From NCBI RefSeq assembly GCF_022808985.1, contig NZ_JAKZFT010000015.1:16694-80693 (forward strand): a stretch of DNA of 64,000 nucleotides, written 5' to 3'. Made by a program: the position numbers and the translations under genes. Source of the stretch: Geotalea sp. SG265 (GTDB lineage: Bacteria; Desulfobacterota; Desulfuromonadia; Geobacterales; Geobacteraceae). Below are positions 33,596 through 42,179 of the stretch, one piece after another. Position 1 is the stretch's first letter. Every line of letters starts with the position of its first letter. A model generated the notes under the pieces. That model made no database searches and was not told where the DNA came from. It saw only the letters and a program-made list of their open reading frames with translations.

Positions 33596-33820
33596 TCAGC
33601 CTCCTCCGACCAGGGGAAAAAGGGACAATGTATCACCATGACCGAGCACCTGGTCGAGAGGCACATGGCGGCCATTGATCAGGACGATGCCGATCTCCTC
33701 TTCCGTAAGCCCCAGGCTGGCAACGATCCTGCGGCAATCGACCCCTTCAGGCCAGTCCTGGTGGTCCATCTTGAACCGGCCATTCCTGAAGGTGGCAAAC
33801 AATTTAACCGTTATGTTCAC
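33596..33820 (-). CDS. MoaD/ThiS-family sulfur carrier
   Basis: A 74-residue ubiquitin-like protein: VNITVKLFATFRNGRF at the start, VLINGRHVPLDQVLGHGDTLSLFPLVGGG at the end (shown in part as GDTLSLFPLVGGG), with the C-terminal Gly-Gly needed for thiocarboxylation. GTG at 33820 is chosen because TGAGG precedes it; the alternative ATG at 33868 would place the ribosome site inside a hairpin. Paired with the MoeB-like gene downstream and the aldehyde oxidoreductase upstream. Confidence 0.88.
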   Translation of the reverse strand: MNITVKLFATFRNGRFKMDHQDWPEGVDCRRIVASLGLTEEEIGIVLINGRHVPLDQVLGHGDTLSLFPLVGGG

Positions 33821-33840
33821 GAAAGCCTCACATACCGTCA

Positions 33841-33864
33841 ATCCCCCGGCAAAGTGCCGGGGGA
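33841..33864 (-). terminator. Hairpin between aor and the moaD-like gene
   Basis: CCCCCGGCA and TGCCGGGGG pair around AAG, 16 bp past the aor stop, without a clear T run. It could stabilise the aor mRNA end or reduce read-through. Confidence 0.55.
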
Positions 33865-33879
33865 CCAAGGTTTACTGCC

Positions 33880-35610
33880 TTAAAAGTTCCAGAACTCGTC
33901 TATTTCCTCGTCGCTGAAGTCCCAGACCGCATTGTGGGGGGCCACCGGCTCGTGTTTGAAGAACTCGGGGAGCCGGTCGTGCTCCTTACCGAAGCCGGCG
34001 TCCATATTGAACTGGCGCTCGGTCTTCAGCACCTGTTTCCCAAGGTTGGTGACGTCGTCGCCGGTGAGCGAGATGCCGAAGCGGGCATTGATCATGTCGA
34101 TCAGGGCCGGCAGGCACTCCGGGATGTCCAGTGCCGGGAAGGCGACGAAGATGCACATGCCGGTGGAATCCACGGCCGCCGTGGCGATCTGCAGGTTGCG
34201 GGAGAGCTCCACCTGGCCCTCCTTCTTCAGCGGATCGACGAAGCCTCCCACGTTGAGGATGTTGGTGGCAATGGTGTAGCCGGAGGTGTGGTCCGCCCCC
34301 ATGGTGGAGGTCGCATAGGTGATGCCGATCCCCTTAACGGAGCGGGGATCGTAGGCGGGAATCGCCTGGTTCTTCACCACCGGAACCCGGGTAACGCCGT
34401 AGGCCTTGCCGACGCTGGCGGCGCCACCACCGAGGATGCGCCCGAGAGGCGTACCTTTGCCGATTTCTTCTTCCAGGAGGCGGATCATTCCTTTGCCGTC
34501 CCCAAATGGGAGGATGCCCGCCTCCATGGCCACCCCGAACATGACGGCGGTCTCGATGGAATCGATGCCGATGTCATCCATGATGTTGTCCGCCTGGGCA
34601 ATATCGTCCAGGTTTTCGATGCAGCAGTCTGCCCCAAGACCCCAGATGGTCTCGTATTCAAAGCCGGAGGTCAGATACTTTCCTTCCGTGCATGTGTAAA
34701 CCTGGGAACACTGGATGATGCATCCGGCGTGACAGCCATGCTTGTGTTTCCCACCCCTGGAGACAATGGTTTCGTACATGGTTTCGCCGGAGATAGTGTC
34801 GTGGGCATGGAATTGGCCGCTGGTAAAGTTGCGCGTCGGCAGCCCGCCCGCCTCGTTGAGGATGTTGACGAGAACATTGGTGCCATAAGTGGGGAGCCCC
34901 TCGCCGCTGACCGGATGATCCAGCAGCGCCTTGGCAAAGGTCCGGGCGGCCACCTTGAATTTCTCCGGCTCGGCAATCTTCACGCCGGGAGCCCCTTGGT
35001 CATTGATGGTGATGAATTTGATTTTCTTGGAACCCATGACGGCGCCGAGACCGCCACGACCATGGCTGCGGATCTTGCTGTCAGGGTCCTTGACGGAAAT
35101 GTTGGCGGCGGTCATCTTCAGTTCACCGGCCGGACCGATGGTGAGAATGCCCGTCTTCTTGCCCAGGCGTGCTTCCAGGGCCTCGATGACGGCAAAGTTT
35201 CCCTTGCCGAGCAGTTCGGTCTCCTCCTGAATGGTGACCCCCTCATTGGAGACATGGAGGCTGTACCATGTGTCCCCCGTGGGCAGCCCTTCGATGATGA
35301 GAGCCTTGATCCCCAGGCGGGCGAGCATCTGAGCGGCCGTGCCGCCGGCGTTGCTCTCCTTGATGGTGCCGGTAAGGGGGCTCTTGGCCCCGGCGGAGAG
35401 ACGGCCGGAGTTGGCCGCAGGGGTGCCGGTCAGAAGGCCGGGGGCAAAGACCAGCTTGTTGTTTTCACCCAGGGCATGGCAGGTGGCAGGCACTTCGGCC
35501 GCGACGATGGTCGAGGTAAGGGCACGTCCCCCCAGTCCCGCCCAGGCTGCCGGTACCGGCTCGGTCCTGGTGGTGAGGTCGGTCATGTTGACGCGTAAAA
35601 TCTTGTTCAT
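33880..35610 (-). CDS. aor: Tungsten-dependent aldehyde:ferredoxin oxidoreductase
   Basis: A 576-residue member of the tungstopterin AOR family, oxidising aldehydes to acids with ferredoxin as acceptor (or the reverse). The N-terminal pterin-binding part (residues 1-200) includes GGRALTSTIVAAEVP and SHGRGGLGAVMGSKK. The [4Fe-4S] ligands come from CHAGCIIQCSQ and a C-terminal Cys in AVDSTGMCIF (the D-x-x-G-x-C motif). Behind a cofactor-type riboswitch, and followed by moaD- and moeB-like genes. Substrates are probably products of the nearby alcohol dehydrogenases. Confidence 0.95.
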   Translation of the reverse strand: MNKILRVNMTDLTTRTEPVPAAWAGLGGRALTSTIVAAEVPATCHALGENNKLVFAPGLLTGTPAANSGRLSAGAKSPLTGTIKESNAGGTAAQMLARLGIKALIIEGLPTGDTWYSLHVSNEGVTIQEETELLGKGNFAVIEALEARLGKKTGILTIGPAGELKMTAANISVKDPDSKIRSHGRGGLGAVMGSKKIKFITINDQGAPGVKIAEPEKFKVAARTFAKALLDHPVSGEGLPTYGTNVLVNILNEAGGLPTRNFTSGQFHAHDTISGETMYETIVSRGGKHKHGCHAGCIIQCSQVYTCTEGKYLTSGFEYETIWGLGADCCIENLDDIAQADNIMDDIGIDSIETAVMFGVAMEAGILPFGDGKGMIRLLEEEIGKGTPLGRILGGGAASVGKAYGVTRVPVVKNQAIPAYDPRSVKGIGITYATSTMGADHTSGYTIATNILNVGGFVDPLKKEGQVELSRNLQIATAAVDSTGMCIFVAFPALDIPECLPALIDMINARFGISLTGDDVTNLGKQVLKTERQFNMDAGFGKEHDRLPEFFKHEPVAPHNAVWDFSDEEIDEFWNF

Positions 35611-35660
35611 GTTTTTTTATCTTCTCCCAATCATAATGTTTAGCCGCGAAGGCTTGTTTA

Positions 35661-35751
35661 CTCCTTTCCGAAAGGGAGGCTCCGCCGTTTCCAGCGAAAC
35701 CCGTAGGCCGGGCACCATGAGGGAACCTGTTAGGCGGCACGGCTCGGAGAT
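35661..35751 (-). promoter_or_regulatory. Molybdenum/tungsten-cofactor-type riboswitch upstream of aor
   Basis: Minus-strand blocks CTCCGAGCCGTGCCGCCTAA, ATGGTGCCCGGCCTACGGG, CGCTGGAAACGGCGGAG and CCTCCCTTTCGGAAAGGAG match the two copies before the porin gene. It ends about 50 nt before the aor start codon, whose ribosome site GGGAGAAG could be the controlled element. No promoter is evident between it and repeat family B, so aor may be read from the alcohol dehydrogenase gene upstream. Confidence 0.75.
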
Positions 35752-35877
35752 AGGAGGCTGATGAAAAACCCCCATCTGCGGCGTTGCCCTCGACTTCGTC
35801 CCTGCGGCGTACCTGATGTACGCCTCAGTCCTCAGTCTTCGGGGCGCCTTGCACCTGGGGCTTTTTGATCAGCCTGT
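35752..35877. repeat. Palindromic repeat family B, copy 1
   Basis: Bounded by AGGCTGATGAAAAACCCC and GGGGCTTTTTGATCAGCCT. Internal palindrome GCGTACCTGATGTACGC and the blocks GGCGTTGCCCTCG and GGGCGCCTTGCA are shared with copies 2 and 3. Confidence 0.75.
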
Positions 35878-35887
35878 AAATTTTTCT

Positions 35888-35918
35888 CACGAGGGGGCGA
35901 GATTCTCGCCCCTCGATT
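35888..35918. terminator. Terminator between the Fe-alcohol dehydrogenase and aor
   Basis: GAGGGGGCGAGA and TCTCGCCCCTC form a strong hairpin, followed by T-rich sequence on the plus strand and preceded by AAAATTT-like sequence on the minus strand. It would weaken read-through into the aor leader. Confidence 0.6.
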
Positions 35919-35924
35919 TTGCTT

Positions 35925-36052
35925 TTTCCTACCGGGTGTCGATTTTGATGCAAGGCCAAGGCGCCCGCGCGATGCCGCGGAGGCGTAGCTAGGCTACGCC
36001 GCACAAGAGCATCGGGAAGGGCAACGCCGGCATTGCGCAAAAGCGGCAGCCG
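35925..36052. repeat. Palindromic repeat family B, copy 2 (opposite orientation)
   Basis: Contains GAGGCGTAGCTAGGCTACGCC at its centre (GGCGTAGCTAGGCTACGCC) and GGCAACGCC and TGCAAGGCCAAGGCGCCC, the reverse complement of the blocks in copy 1. The stretch 35611-36054 contains the riboswitch, copies 1 and 2 and the hairpin, but no gene. Confidence 0.65.
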
Positions 36053-36054
36053 TC

Positions 36055-37218
36055 CTACATTGCTGCCTTATAAATCTCGATCACCTGCTCCAAGGTCGCC
36101 TTCCTCGGATTGGTCAGCTGGCAGGCGTCTTTCTTGGCGTTCTCGGCCATGATCTTCAGGTCGGCTTCCTTCACATTCAACTCTTTCAGGCCGGCAGGGA
36201 TGCCGATAGAGGCGGAGAGCTTGCGGATGGCGGCGATAGCTTTTTCTGCAGCCTCGGTCACGGAAAGACCGGTGATGTTCTCACCCAGGGCGACGGCGAT
36301 GTCGGCAAAGCGTTTCGGGCAGGCGATCAGGTTGAACTGACTGACGGCCGGCAGCAGGATAGCGTTACAGACGCCGTGGGGGAGGTTGTAGAAGCCACCC
36401 AGCTGGTGGGCCATGGAATGGACATAGCCGAGGCTGGCGTTATTGAAGGCCATGCCGGCCAGGTACTCCGCATAGGCCATGGCGTCACGCGCCTCCAGGT
36501 TGTCGCCGTTGGCCACGGCCACGCTCAGGTTGGCGGCGATCAATTCGATGGCCTTGATGGCACAGGCATCGGTGATCGGGGTGGCAATGGTGGAAACATA
36601 GGCCTCGACCGCATGGGTCAGGGCATCCATACCGGTGGCAGCGGTGAGGGCGGGAGGCTTGCCGACCATCAGGACCGGGTCGTTGATGGCAATATTCGGT
36701 GTACAGCGCCAGTCAACAATGGCCATTTTTACATGGGTATCGGTGTTGGTGATGATGCAGAAACGGGTCATCTCGGAAGCGGTGCCAGCGGTGGTGTTGA
36801 TGGCCAGGAAGGGGGGCATGGCCTTGGTGGACTTGTTGACCCCTTCGAAGTCGCGGATGTGGCCGCCGTTGCCGATGACCAGGCCGATCCCCTTGCCGCA
36901 GTCATGGGAGCTGCCGCCGCCAAGGGAGACGATGCCGTCGCACTTGTTGTCCTGGTAGACCTTGACGCCGTCATGGACGTTCTTGTCGGTGGGGTTGGGC
37001 TCGGCACCATCGAAAATCACCGCCTTCAGCCCTGCCTCCACCAGCTGGGCCTTGATCTGATCAGCGACCCCCATCTTGGACAGGCCTGCATCGGTGACGA
37101 TGAGCAGGTTCGTCGCACCCAGCGCCTTGGCCTGGGCTCCCGTTTCCTTTGAGCAACCTACTCCCATCAATGAAACTGTCGGAATGAAAAATCCGTACGT
37201 CTGTTCTGCTAATGCCAT
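36055..37218 (-). CDS. Iron-containing (group III) alcohol dehydrogenase
   Basis: A 387-residue Fe-dependent alcohol dehydrogenase. NAD-binding GGGSSHDCGKGIGLV is at about residues 98-112; iron ligands come from DALTHAVEAY, SLGYVHSMAHQLGG and LPHGVCNAILLP. The start at 37218 is supported by GGAGG 8 nt upstream. It is transcribed away from the etf operon from a sigma-54 promoter at 37322-37336. It likely makes the aldehyde used by aor. Confidence 0.93.
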   Translation of the reverse strand: MALAEQTYGFFIPTVSLMGVGCSKETGAQAKALGATNLLIVTDAGLSKMGVADQIKAQLVEAGLKAVIFDGAEPNPTDKNVHDGVKVYQDNKCDGIVSLGGGSSHDCGKGIGLVIGNGGHIRDFEGVNKSTKAMPPFLAINTTAGTASEMTRFCIITNTDTHVKMAIVDWRCTPNIAINDPVLMVGKPPALTAATGMDALTHAVEAYVSTIATPITDACAIKAIELIAANLSVAVANGDNLEARDAMAYAEYLAGMAFNNASLGYVHSMAHQLGGFYNLPHGVCNAILLPAVSQFNLIACPKRFADIAVALGENITGLSVTEAAEKAIAAIRKLSASIGIPAGLKELNVKEADLKIMAENAKKDACQLTNPRKATLEQVIEIYKAAM

Positions 37219-37321
37219 TGTTGCTCCTCCTTGTGTTTTGTGGCATAAACCACATTGTTTTTGTTTTCCCAACCGATTCATGTCCTGCATACGATTTTCT
37301 AAAACATTTTTCTACTATACC

Positions 37322-37337
37322 GCAAACCCTATACCAA
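37322..37337 (-). promoter_or_regulatory. Sigma-54 promoter of the Fe-alcohol dehydrogenase gene
   Basis: Minus strand TTGGTAT-AGGGT-TTGC: the -24 GG and -12 GC elements are in correct spacing, about 100 bp upstream of the start codon. Confidence 0.65.
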
Positions 37338-37448
37338 CAATTTTACCAGCCACCATCTTTTCGGAAATAGTACGATTAAACCCCTGGGAATACCCTTAGT
37401 TAGGCTTCGATCTCCACCGCTCGAAAGAATCTCTGTCTAATGAACTTT

Positions 37449-37488
37449 GTTCTGAAACGATACAGATGGACTGTTCCATAATGGACCA
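37449..37488. promoter_or_regulatory. Upstream activator palindromes shared by two divergent sigma-54 promoters
   Basis: TGTTCCATAATGGACCA (37472-37488) is a palindrome with one mismatch pair; TGTTCTGAAACGATACA (37449-37465) is a weaker version. They lie ~115-150 bp from one promoter and ~160-200 bp from the other, the usual distance for enhancer-binding proteins. The stretch 37219-37733 holds these sites and promoters but no other gene. Confidence 0.55.
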
Positions 37489-37644
37489 CATGTCATAGGA
37501 TGGAACGCCCGCTTTCACCCCTCGACGACCGAAAAAACTCCCCCGATCCCCCTTTCACCACCCCCGGGAAAACCGTCTCATTCCCCTGTATTCAAGTGAT
37601 CAGACCCTTTCCGCCATCACCTCATCTGTTCACGGATAGGGGGG

Positions 37645-37660
37645 TTGGTACCGAAATTGC
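37645..37660 (+). promoter_or_regulatory. Sigma-54 promoter of the etf operon
   Basis: TTGGTAC-CGAAA-TTGC gives the -24/-12 elements in correct spacing, about 75 bp upstream of the ribbon-helix-helix gene. Confidence 0.7.
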
Positions 37661-37733
37661 CTATCCCTTCCCGGCGGTAAGCCCATTGGCTGTTTCAGCC
37701 AAGGTGGTGGTTCTCAAAGAGGAGGAAGAAGAG

Positions 37734-37928
37734 ATGGCAAGAAAGTACAACAACCCCAAAAAACCCTATATCGTTTCCATGCGCGTCACTGATGAGGAGA
37801 TGGACAAGTTCCGCCAGATCATGGCAGTGACCAATCTGTCTGCAGCCGACCTCATGCGTGATGCTTTCACGCTGCTGCGGCAGCAATGGGATTTGTCCCA
37901 CGATACGGGAGTATCGCTGCAAAGCTGA
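37734..37928 (+). CDS. Small ribbon-helix-helix-like protein
   Basis: A 64-residue protein (MARKYNNPKKPYIVSMRVTDEE...). A beta strand PYIVSMRVT followed by two helices (EEMDKFRQIMAVT, SAADLMRDAFTLLRQQW) fits the CopG/Arc ribbon-helix-helix fold, which binds DNA as dimers. It is the first gene after the sigma-54 promoter and 40 bp before etfB, so it may autoregulate the unit. GGAGG lies ahead of ATG 37734; the longer open frame upstream overlaps the promoter. Confidence 0.75.
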   Translation: MARKYNNPKKPYIVSMRVTDEEMDKFRQIMAVTNLSAADLMRDAFTLLRQQWDLSHDTGVSLQS

Positions 37929-37968
37929 AGGCTGACGCCGGAATCCAGATCCAGGAGGAGCTTTACCA

Positions 37969-38781
37969 ATGTATGCCATTGCCTGCATCAAGCAGGTCCC
38001 GGACACCACCCAGGTGCAGATCGATCCGGTCACCAACACCCTTGTCAGGGACGGAATACCCTTCATCATCAACCCCTACGACGTGCACGCCCTTGAAGAG
38101 AGCCTGCGCATGAAGGAGCGGCATGGGTTCCGCGCCTTGGCCCTCTCCATGGGGCCCCCCAATGCGCAAGCCGCCTTGAGAAAGGCACTGGCCCTGGGGG
38201 TCGATGAGGCGGTGCTGCTTTCGGATCGTTGTTTCGGGGGGGCAGACACCCTCTCCACCAGCAATGTCATCGCTGCCGCCATCGCAAAGCTGGCCGAGCG
38301 GGATGAGGTGGGGATCGTCTTCTGCGGCAAACAGACCATCGACGGGGATACGGCACAGGTAGGGCCCGGTATCGCCGTGCGTCTCGGGTTCTCCCAGCTG
38401 ACCCTGGTCGATCGCATCGAACAGGTGGATTTCCTGAAGAAGCGGATTCGTGTCCGACGGAAACTGGAAGGGCGCTACGAGATCGTTGAGGCGCGACTGC
38501 CGGCCATGGTCACCGTTGTCCGGGAACTGAACCGGCCGCGCTACCCTACGGTCCCCATGCGGCTCAAGGCGGCACGGGCCGAGGTGACGACCTGGAACAA
38601 CAGCCACCTCAACCTGGATGTGAATAGCATCGGCCTGAAGGGCTCACCCACCTGGGTTAGCAGGATCTTTTCGCCGGAGCGGGCCCAGGGAGAAATAATC
38701 GGTGATGGGATTGGGAATCCTGACGGTACCGCAAGGATGCTGGTGGAGCGACTGATAGCCGCAGACATGCTGGCAGTATAG
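37969..38781 (+). CDS. etfB: Electron transfer flavoprotein beta subunit
   Basis: A 270-residue EtfB. Landmarks: ACIKQVPDTTQVQIDP, NPYDVHALEESLRMKE, and the family's mid-region FCGKQTIDGDTAQVGPGIA, where the AMP/FAD-binding loop lies. With etfA downstream it forms the heterodimer that takes electrons from dehydrogenases. AGGAGGAG precedes the start. No acyl-CoA dehydrogenase gene is adjacent, so its donor lies elsewhere or is one of the nearby oxidoreductases. Confidence 0.95.
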   Translation: MYAIACIKQVPDTTQVQIDPVTNTLVRDGIPFIINPYDVHALEESLRMKERHGFRALALSMGPPNAQAALRKALALGVDEAVLLSDRCFGGADTLSTSNVIAAAIAKLAERDEVGIVFCGKQTIDGDTAQVGPGIAVRLGFSQLTLVDRIEQVDFLKKRIRVRRKLEGRYEIVEARLPAMVTVVRELNRPRYPTVPMRLKAARAEVTTWNNSHLNLDVNSIGLKGSPTWVSRIFSPERAQGEIIGDGIGNPDGTARMLVERLIAADMLAV

Positions 38782-38820
38782 ACGGCTGACGATAGGTAAA
38801 ACTCCTTGGAAGGAAATAAA

Positions 38821-40167
38821 ATGAGCCAAGCGAAAGTGAAAAAACCCCGTGGCAAGGTTCGATTGGTCGGAAGCAAATGCATCGCCTGCGGTGCCCGCTG
38901 CCAGAGCATCTGTCCCGTGGATGGCATCGAAATGACCGAGGGGGGCGAACCACGGATCAGCCTGGGAAAATGCATCGGCTGCGTCAAATGCGTCAAAGCC
39001 TGTCCCGGCAATGCCCTGGAAATCTTCTATACGCCGGAGGAGCTGGAGATTCTGGCAACCCTGGCCAATCAGGGACAGGCTGCCGAGGAAGAGGTGGACG
39101 AAGAGGAGAAAAAGCGCCGGGAGCTGGTCGCTGGGTACCGGGGGGTTTGGGTCTTCATCGAGCAGACCGGGGGAGAGGTGGCCCGGGTTTCCTGGGAACT
39201 TCTCGGCACCGGGGCGCAGCTCGCCCAAAACCTGGGTGTCGAACTGGCCGCGGTCATCCTCGGCGAAGGGGTGGAGCACCTGTGTGGGGAAGCCTTCAGC
39301 TACGGCGCCCACAAGGTCTACCTCCTCGACCAGCCCGTCTTCCGCCATTACCGCACCGAACCATACCTGGAAGCCCTCTGCCGGCTCATCGAGGAATACC
39401 GGCCGGAAATCGTCCTCATGGGTGCCACCGGCCTTGGCCGCGACCTGGCAGGGGCCGTCGCCACCCGGGTCAAGACCGGTCTCACCGCCGACTGTACCGG
39501 CCTCGCCATCGACGATAAGCGCAACCTGATGCAGACGCGCCCTGCCTTTGGCGGCAACATCATGGCCACCATCATGTGCGATAAGTTCCGGCCCCAGATG
39601 GCCACGGTCCGCCCCCACGTCATGCCCATGCCCGAAAGGGTCGATGGGAGAAGCGGCGAAATCGTCAGGAAAACGGTTGCCATACGCGAAGCGGACATCT
39701 TCACCAAGGTCCTTGAAGTGATCAGCGACAAGAAAAGCAGGGACGACGTGGACATCGCCGGCGCCGAGTTCATCGTCTCCGGCGGCCGGGGCATGATGGC
39801 GGCGGAAAACTTTGCCCTTCTTCGCGAGTTGGCAGACGAGCTGAGGGGAGTGGTGGGAGCCTCCAGAAGTGCCGTCGATGCAGGCTGGATGCCCGCCGAC
39901 CGCCAAGTGGGGCAAACCGGAAAAACGGTGCGACCGAAAATCTATATCGCCTGCGGCATTTCCGGGGCCATCCAGCATCTGGTGGGCATGCAGGATTCGG
40001 ATATGATCATCGCCATCAATCGGGACCGTGAAGCACCAATTTTCCAGGTGGCTACCTACGGCATCGTCGGCGACCTGTTTCAGGTGGTCCCTGCCATTAC
40101 CAGCTATCTGAAGCAGCTGAAGGCGGGGCAGGCGCAAGCCTATTCAGCCAGTGCCGTGGCGGCATAA
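38821..40167 (+). CDS. etfA: Electron transfer flavoprotein alpha subunit with N-terminal 2[4Fe-4S] ferredoxin domain
   Basis: A 448-residue fusion. Residues 18-62 carry two [4Fe-4S] motifs ([15 protein letters not shown] and [14 protein letters not shown]). After an acidic linker ([13 protein letters not shown]) comes the EtfA body, ending with the FAD-binding [39 protein letters not shown] and [10 protein letters not shown]. The ferredoxin domain is typical of anaerobe Etf pairs connected to membrane FeS proteins. Start at 38821 with AAGGAA upstream. Confidence 0.95.
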   Translation: MSQAKVKKPRGKVRLVGSKCIACGARCQSICPVDGIEMTEGGEPRISLGKCIGCVKCVKACPGNALEIFYTPEELEILATLANQGQAAEEEVDEEEKKRRELVAGYRGVWVFIEQTGGEVARVSWELLGTGAQLAQNLGVELAAVILGEGVEHLCGEAFSYGAHKVYLLDQPVFRHYRTEPYLEALCRLIEEYRPEIVLMGATGLGRDLAGAVATRVKTGLTADCTGLAIDDKRNLMQTRPAFGGNIMATIMCDKFRPQMATVRPHVMPMPERVDGRSGEIVRKTVAIREADIFTKVLEVISDKKSRDDVDIAGAEFIVSGGRGMMAAENFALLRELADELRGVVGASRSAVDAGWMPADRQVGQTGKTVRPKIYIACGISGAIQHLVGMQDSDMIIAINRDREAPIFQVATYGIVGDLFQVVPAITSYLKQLKAGQAQAYSASAVAA

Positions 40168-40191
40168 GGACTATTTCCAACGAGGATTTCC

Positions 40192-42168
40192 ATGACACCC
40201 GATCCGCTCTTTTTTTCCATTATATTAACGGCATCCCTTCTGGTATTTGCCTGGAGCTGCCGCAGGCGCCTGTCTTTGGTGGCCATCGGCAGTGAAGAAA
40301 ATCGATTCGACGATCTTCCCCTGCGCCTGTGGAACATGTTCACCCTGGCATTCGGCCAGAAGAAGGTGCTGGCACGCCCATTCGGCCTCAACCACTTCGT
40401 CATCTTCTGGTCGTTCATGTTGCTAGCACTGGCCAACGGCGATTTCCTTATCAGAGGGATCGCGCCCCGGGCCGGCCTTGCGCTACTGCCCCCGGCTATA
40501 TATCACCCACTGCTCATGGTCTTCGACCTGGTTTCGCTTCTGGCGCTTTTAGCGTCAATTGTTGCCGCCATCCGCAAAGTTGTCGCCCCTCCCTATGAGG
40601 GGGCTGCAACCCGCGAGGCTTTTGCCATCCTTGGAGCAATTGCCCTGCTGATGCTGGCCTATTTCGGACTTCACGGTGCAGAAATCGCCGCCGGAAAAGA
40701 ACCTGCTGCCGCCTGGATGCCAGTCTCCGCCCTGGCGGGGCAGGTAATTTCCCTGGTGTTTCACCCCTCACTCTTCCCCCTTCTCTCTTCAACGTTCTGG
40801 TGGCTCCATGCCGTGCTGTTGCTGGGCTTCATCAATTTCCTCCCCTACAGCAAGCACATGCATGTCTTTACCGCCATCCCCAACTGCTTCATGAAAAGCC
40901 TGGCAAAACCCAATGCCCAGCCACGGGAGCAGTTTGCCGAGGGCAACACCTTTGGTGTGGGCAGCATCGACCGCTTCTCCTGGAAGGATCTCTTCGACTC
41001 CTTTTCCTGCACCGAATGCGGCCGCTGCCAGCTGGCCTGCCCGGCGGCCACCACTGGAAAAGCACTCAATCCGCGAGGCGTGATCCACAGCCTGAAGCAG
41101 AACCTCCTGGCCAATGGGCCGCTGATGCAGCGACAGGGCAAGGGGGTGGTACCGCTCATCGGCAACGGGGAAGGGAGCGTAGCGGCGGATGCTGTCTGGT
41201 CCTGCACAACCTGCGGTGCCTGCATGGCCGCCTGTCCGGTGATGATCGAGCACACCCCGAAACTGGTCAAGATGCGCCGGCACCTGGTGGAAACGGAGGC
41301 AGCATTTCCGGAGGAGCTGCTTGTTTTTTTCGAGAACATGGAGCAACGGAGCAATCCGTGGGGCATCGCCCCGGGCGAGCGGAGCAAATGGAGTTCCCAG
41401 ATCAGCGCCAGGCCGTTCAAAGCCGGGGAAACGGAATACCTCTTCTTCGTCGGCTGCGCCGGAGCCTTCGACTCCCGCAGTAAGCAGGTGACCCTGGCCA
41501 TGGCCCGGATCCTGGATGCGGCAGGGGTGTCGTGGGGCATCCTCGGCAAGGAGGAGAAGTGCTGCGGCGACAGTGTGCGCCGACTGGGCAACGAGTTCGT
41601 CTTTGACCGTATCGCCGAGGAGAACGTCGCCCTGTTCAACGAAAAAGGGATCACCCGGGTCATCACCCACTGCCCCCACTGTTTCAGCACGCTGAAGAAC
41701 GATTATCGCCAGTATGGCCTGGAGCTCAGGGTCATCTCCCATGCCGAGTTCATTGACGGGCTGCTTCGGGAGGGCAAGCTGCAGTTGAACCATCAGGTAA
41801 CCGGGGCAGGAGCGGTGGTGTTCCATGATTCCTGCTACCTGGGGCGGCACAACGAGGTCTATCAGGCCCCACGATCGGTCATTACCGCGGCCACCGGTGA
41901 AGCTCCGCTGGAGCTCCCGCGAAACCGGGAGAATGCCTTCTGCTGTGGCGCCGGTGGCGGCCGCATGTGGATGGAGGAACATGCGGGGAGCCGGATCAAC
42001 CTGAACCGGGTCGACGAGGCACTGGCCAAGAATCCCGACACCATCTGTGTCAGCTGTCCCTACTGCATGACCATGATGGAGGATGCCCTCAAAGACCGCC
42101 AGGCGGCTGGAACCTGCGTCCGGGATATCGCCGAGATAGTCGCCGAAGGCTTGAGACCGGACGTCTGA
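40192..42168 (+). CDS. Membrane FeS oxidoreductase (EtfAB:menaquinone oxidoreductase type)
   Basis: A 658-residue fusion. The first ~230 residues have several membrane helices resembling NarI-type cytochrome b. Then two [4Fe-4S] motifs follow (CTECGRCQLACP, CTTCGACMAACP) and two CCG domains (EEKCCGDSVRRLG; AFCCGAGGGRMWM). This matches HdrD-like proteins proposed to pass electrons from EtfAB to menaquinone in syntrophs and Geobacter. Its place 25 bp after etfA supports that partner. Confidence 0.9.
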   Translation: MTPDPLFFSIILTASLLVFAWSCRRRLSLVAIGSEENRFDDLPLRLWNMFTLAFGQKKVLARPFGLNHFVIFWSFMLLALANGDFLIRGIAPRAGLALLPPAIYHPLLMVFDLVSLLALLASIVAAIRKVVAPPYEGAATREAFAILGAIALLMLAYFGLHGAEIAAGKEPAAAWMPVSALAGQVISLVFHPSLFPLLSSTFWWLHAVLLLGFINFLPYSKHMHVFTAIPNCFMKSLAKPNAQPREQFAEGNTFGVGSIDRFSWKDLFDSFSCTECGRCQLACPAATTGKALNPRGVIHSLKQNLLANGPLMQRQGKGVVPLIGNGEGSVAADAVWSCTTCGACMAACPVMIEHTPKLVKMRRHLVETEAAFPEELLVFFENMEQRSNPWGIAPGERSKWSSQISARPFKAGETEYLFFVGCAGAFDSRSKQVTLAMARILDAAGVSWGILGKEEKCCGDSVRRLGNEFVFDRIAEENVALFNEKGITRVITHCPHCFSTLKNDYRQYGLELRVISHAEFIDGLLREGKLQLNHQVTGAGAVVFHDSCYLGRHNEVYQAPRSVITAATGEAPLELPRNRENAFCCGAGGGRMWMEEHAGSRINLNRVDEALAKNPDTICVSCPYCMTMMEDALKDRQAAGTCVRDIAEIVAEGLRPDV

Positions 42169-42179
42169 CAGGAACTACT

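Noticed and set aside
33934..35598. 554-codon plus-strand open frame
   Set aside because: Antisense to aor, with composition typical of shadow frames.
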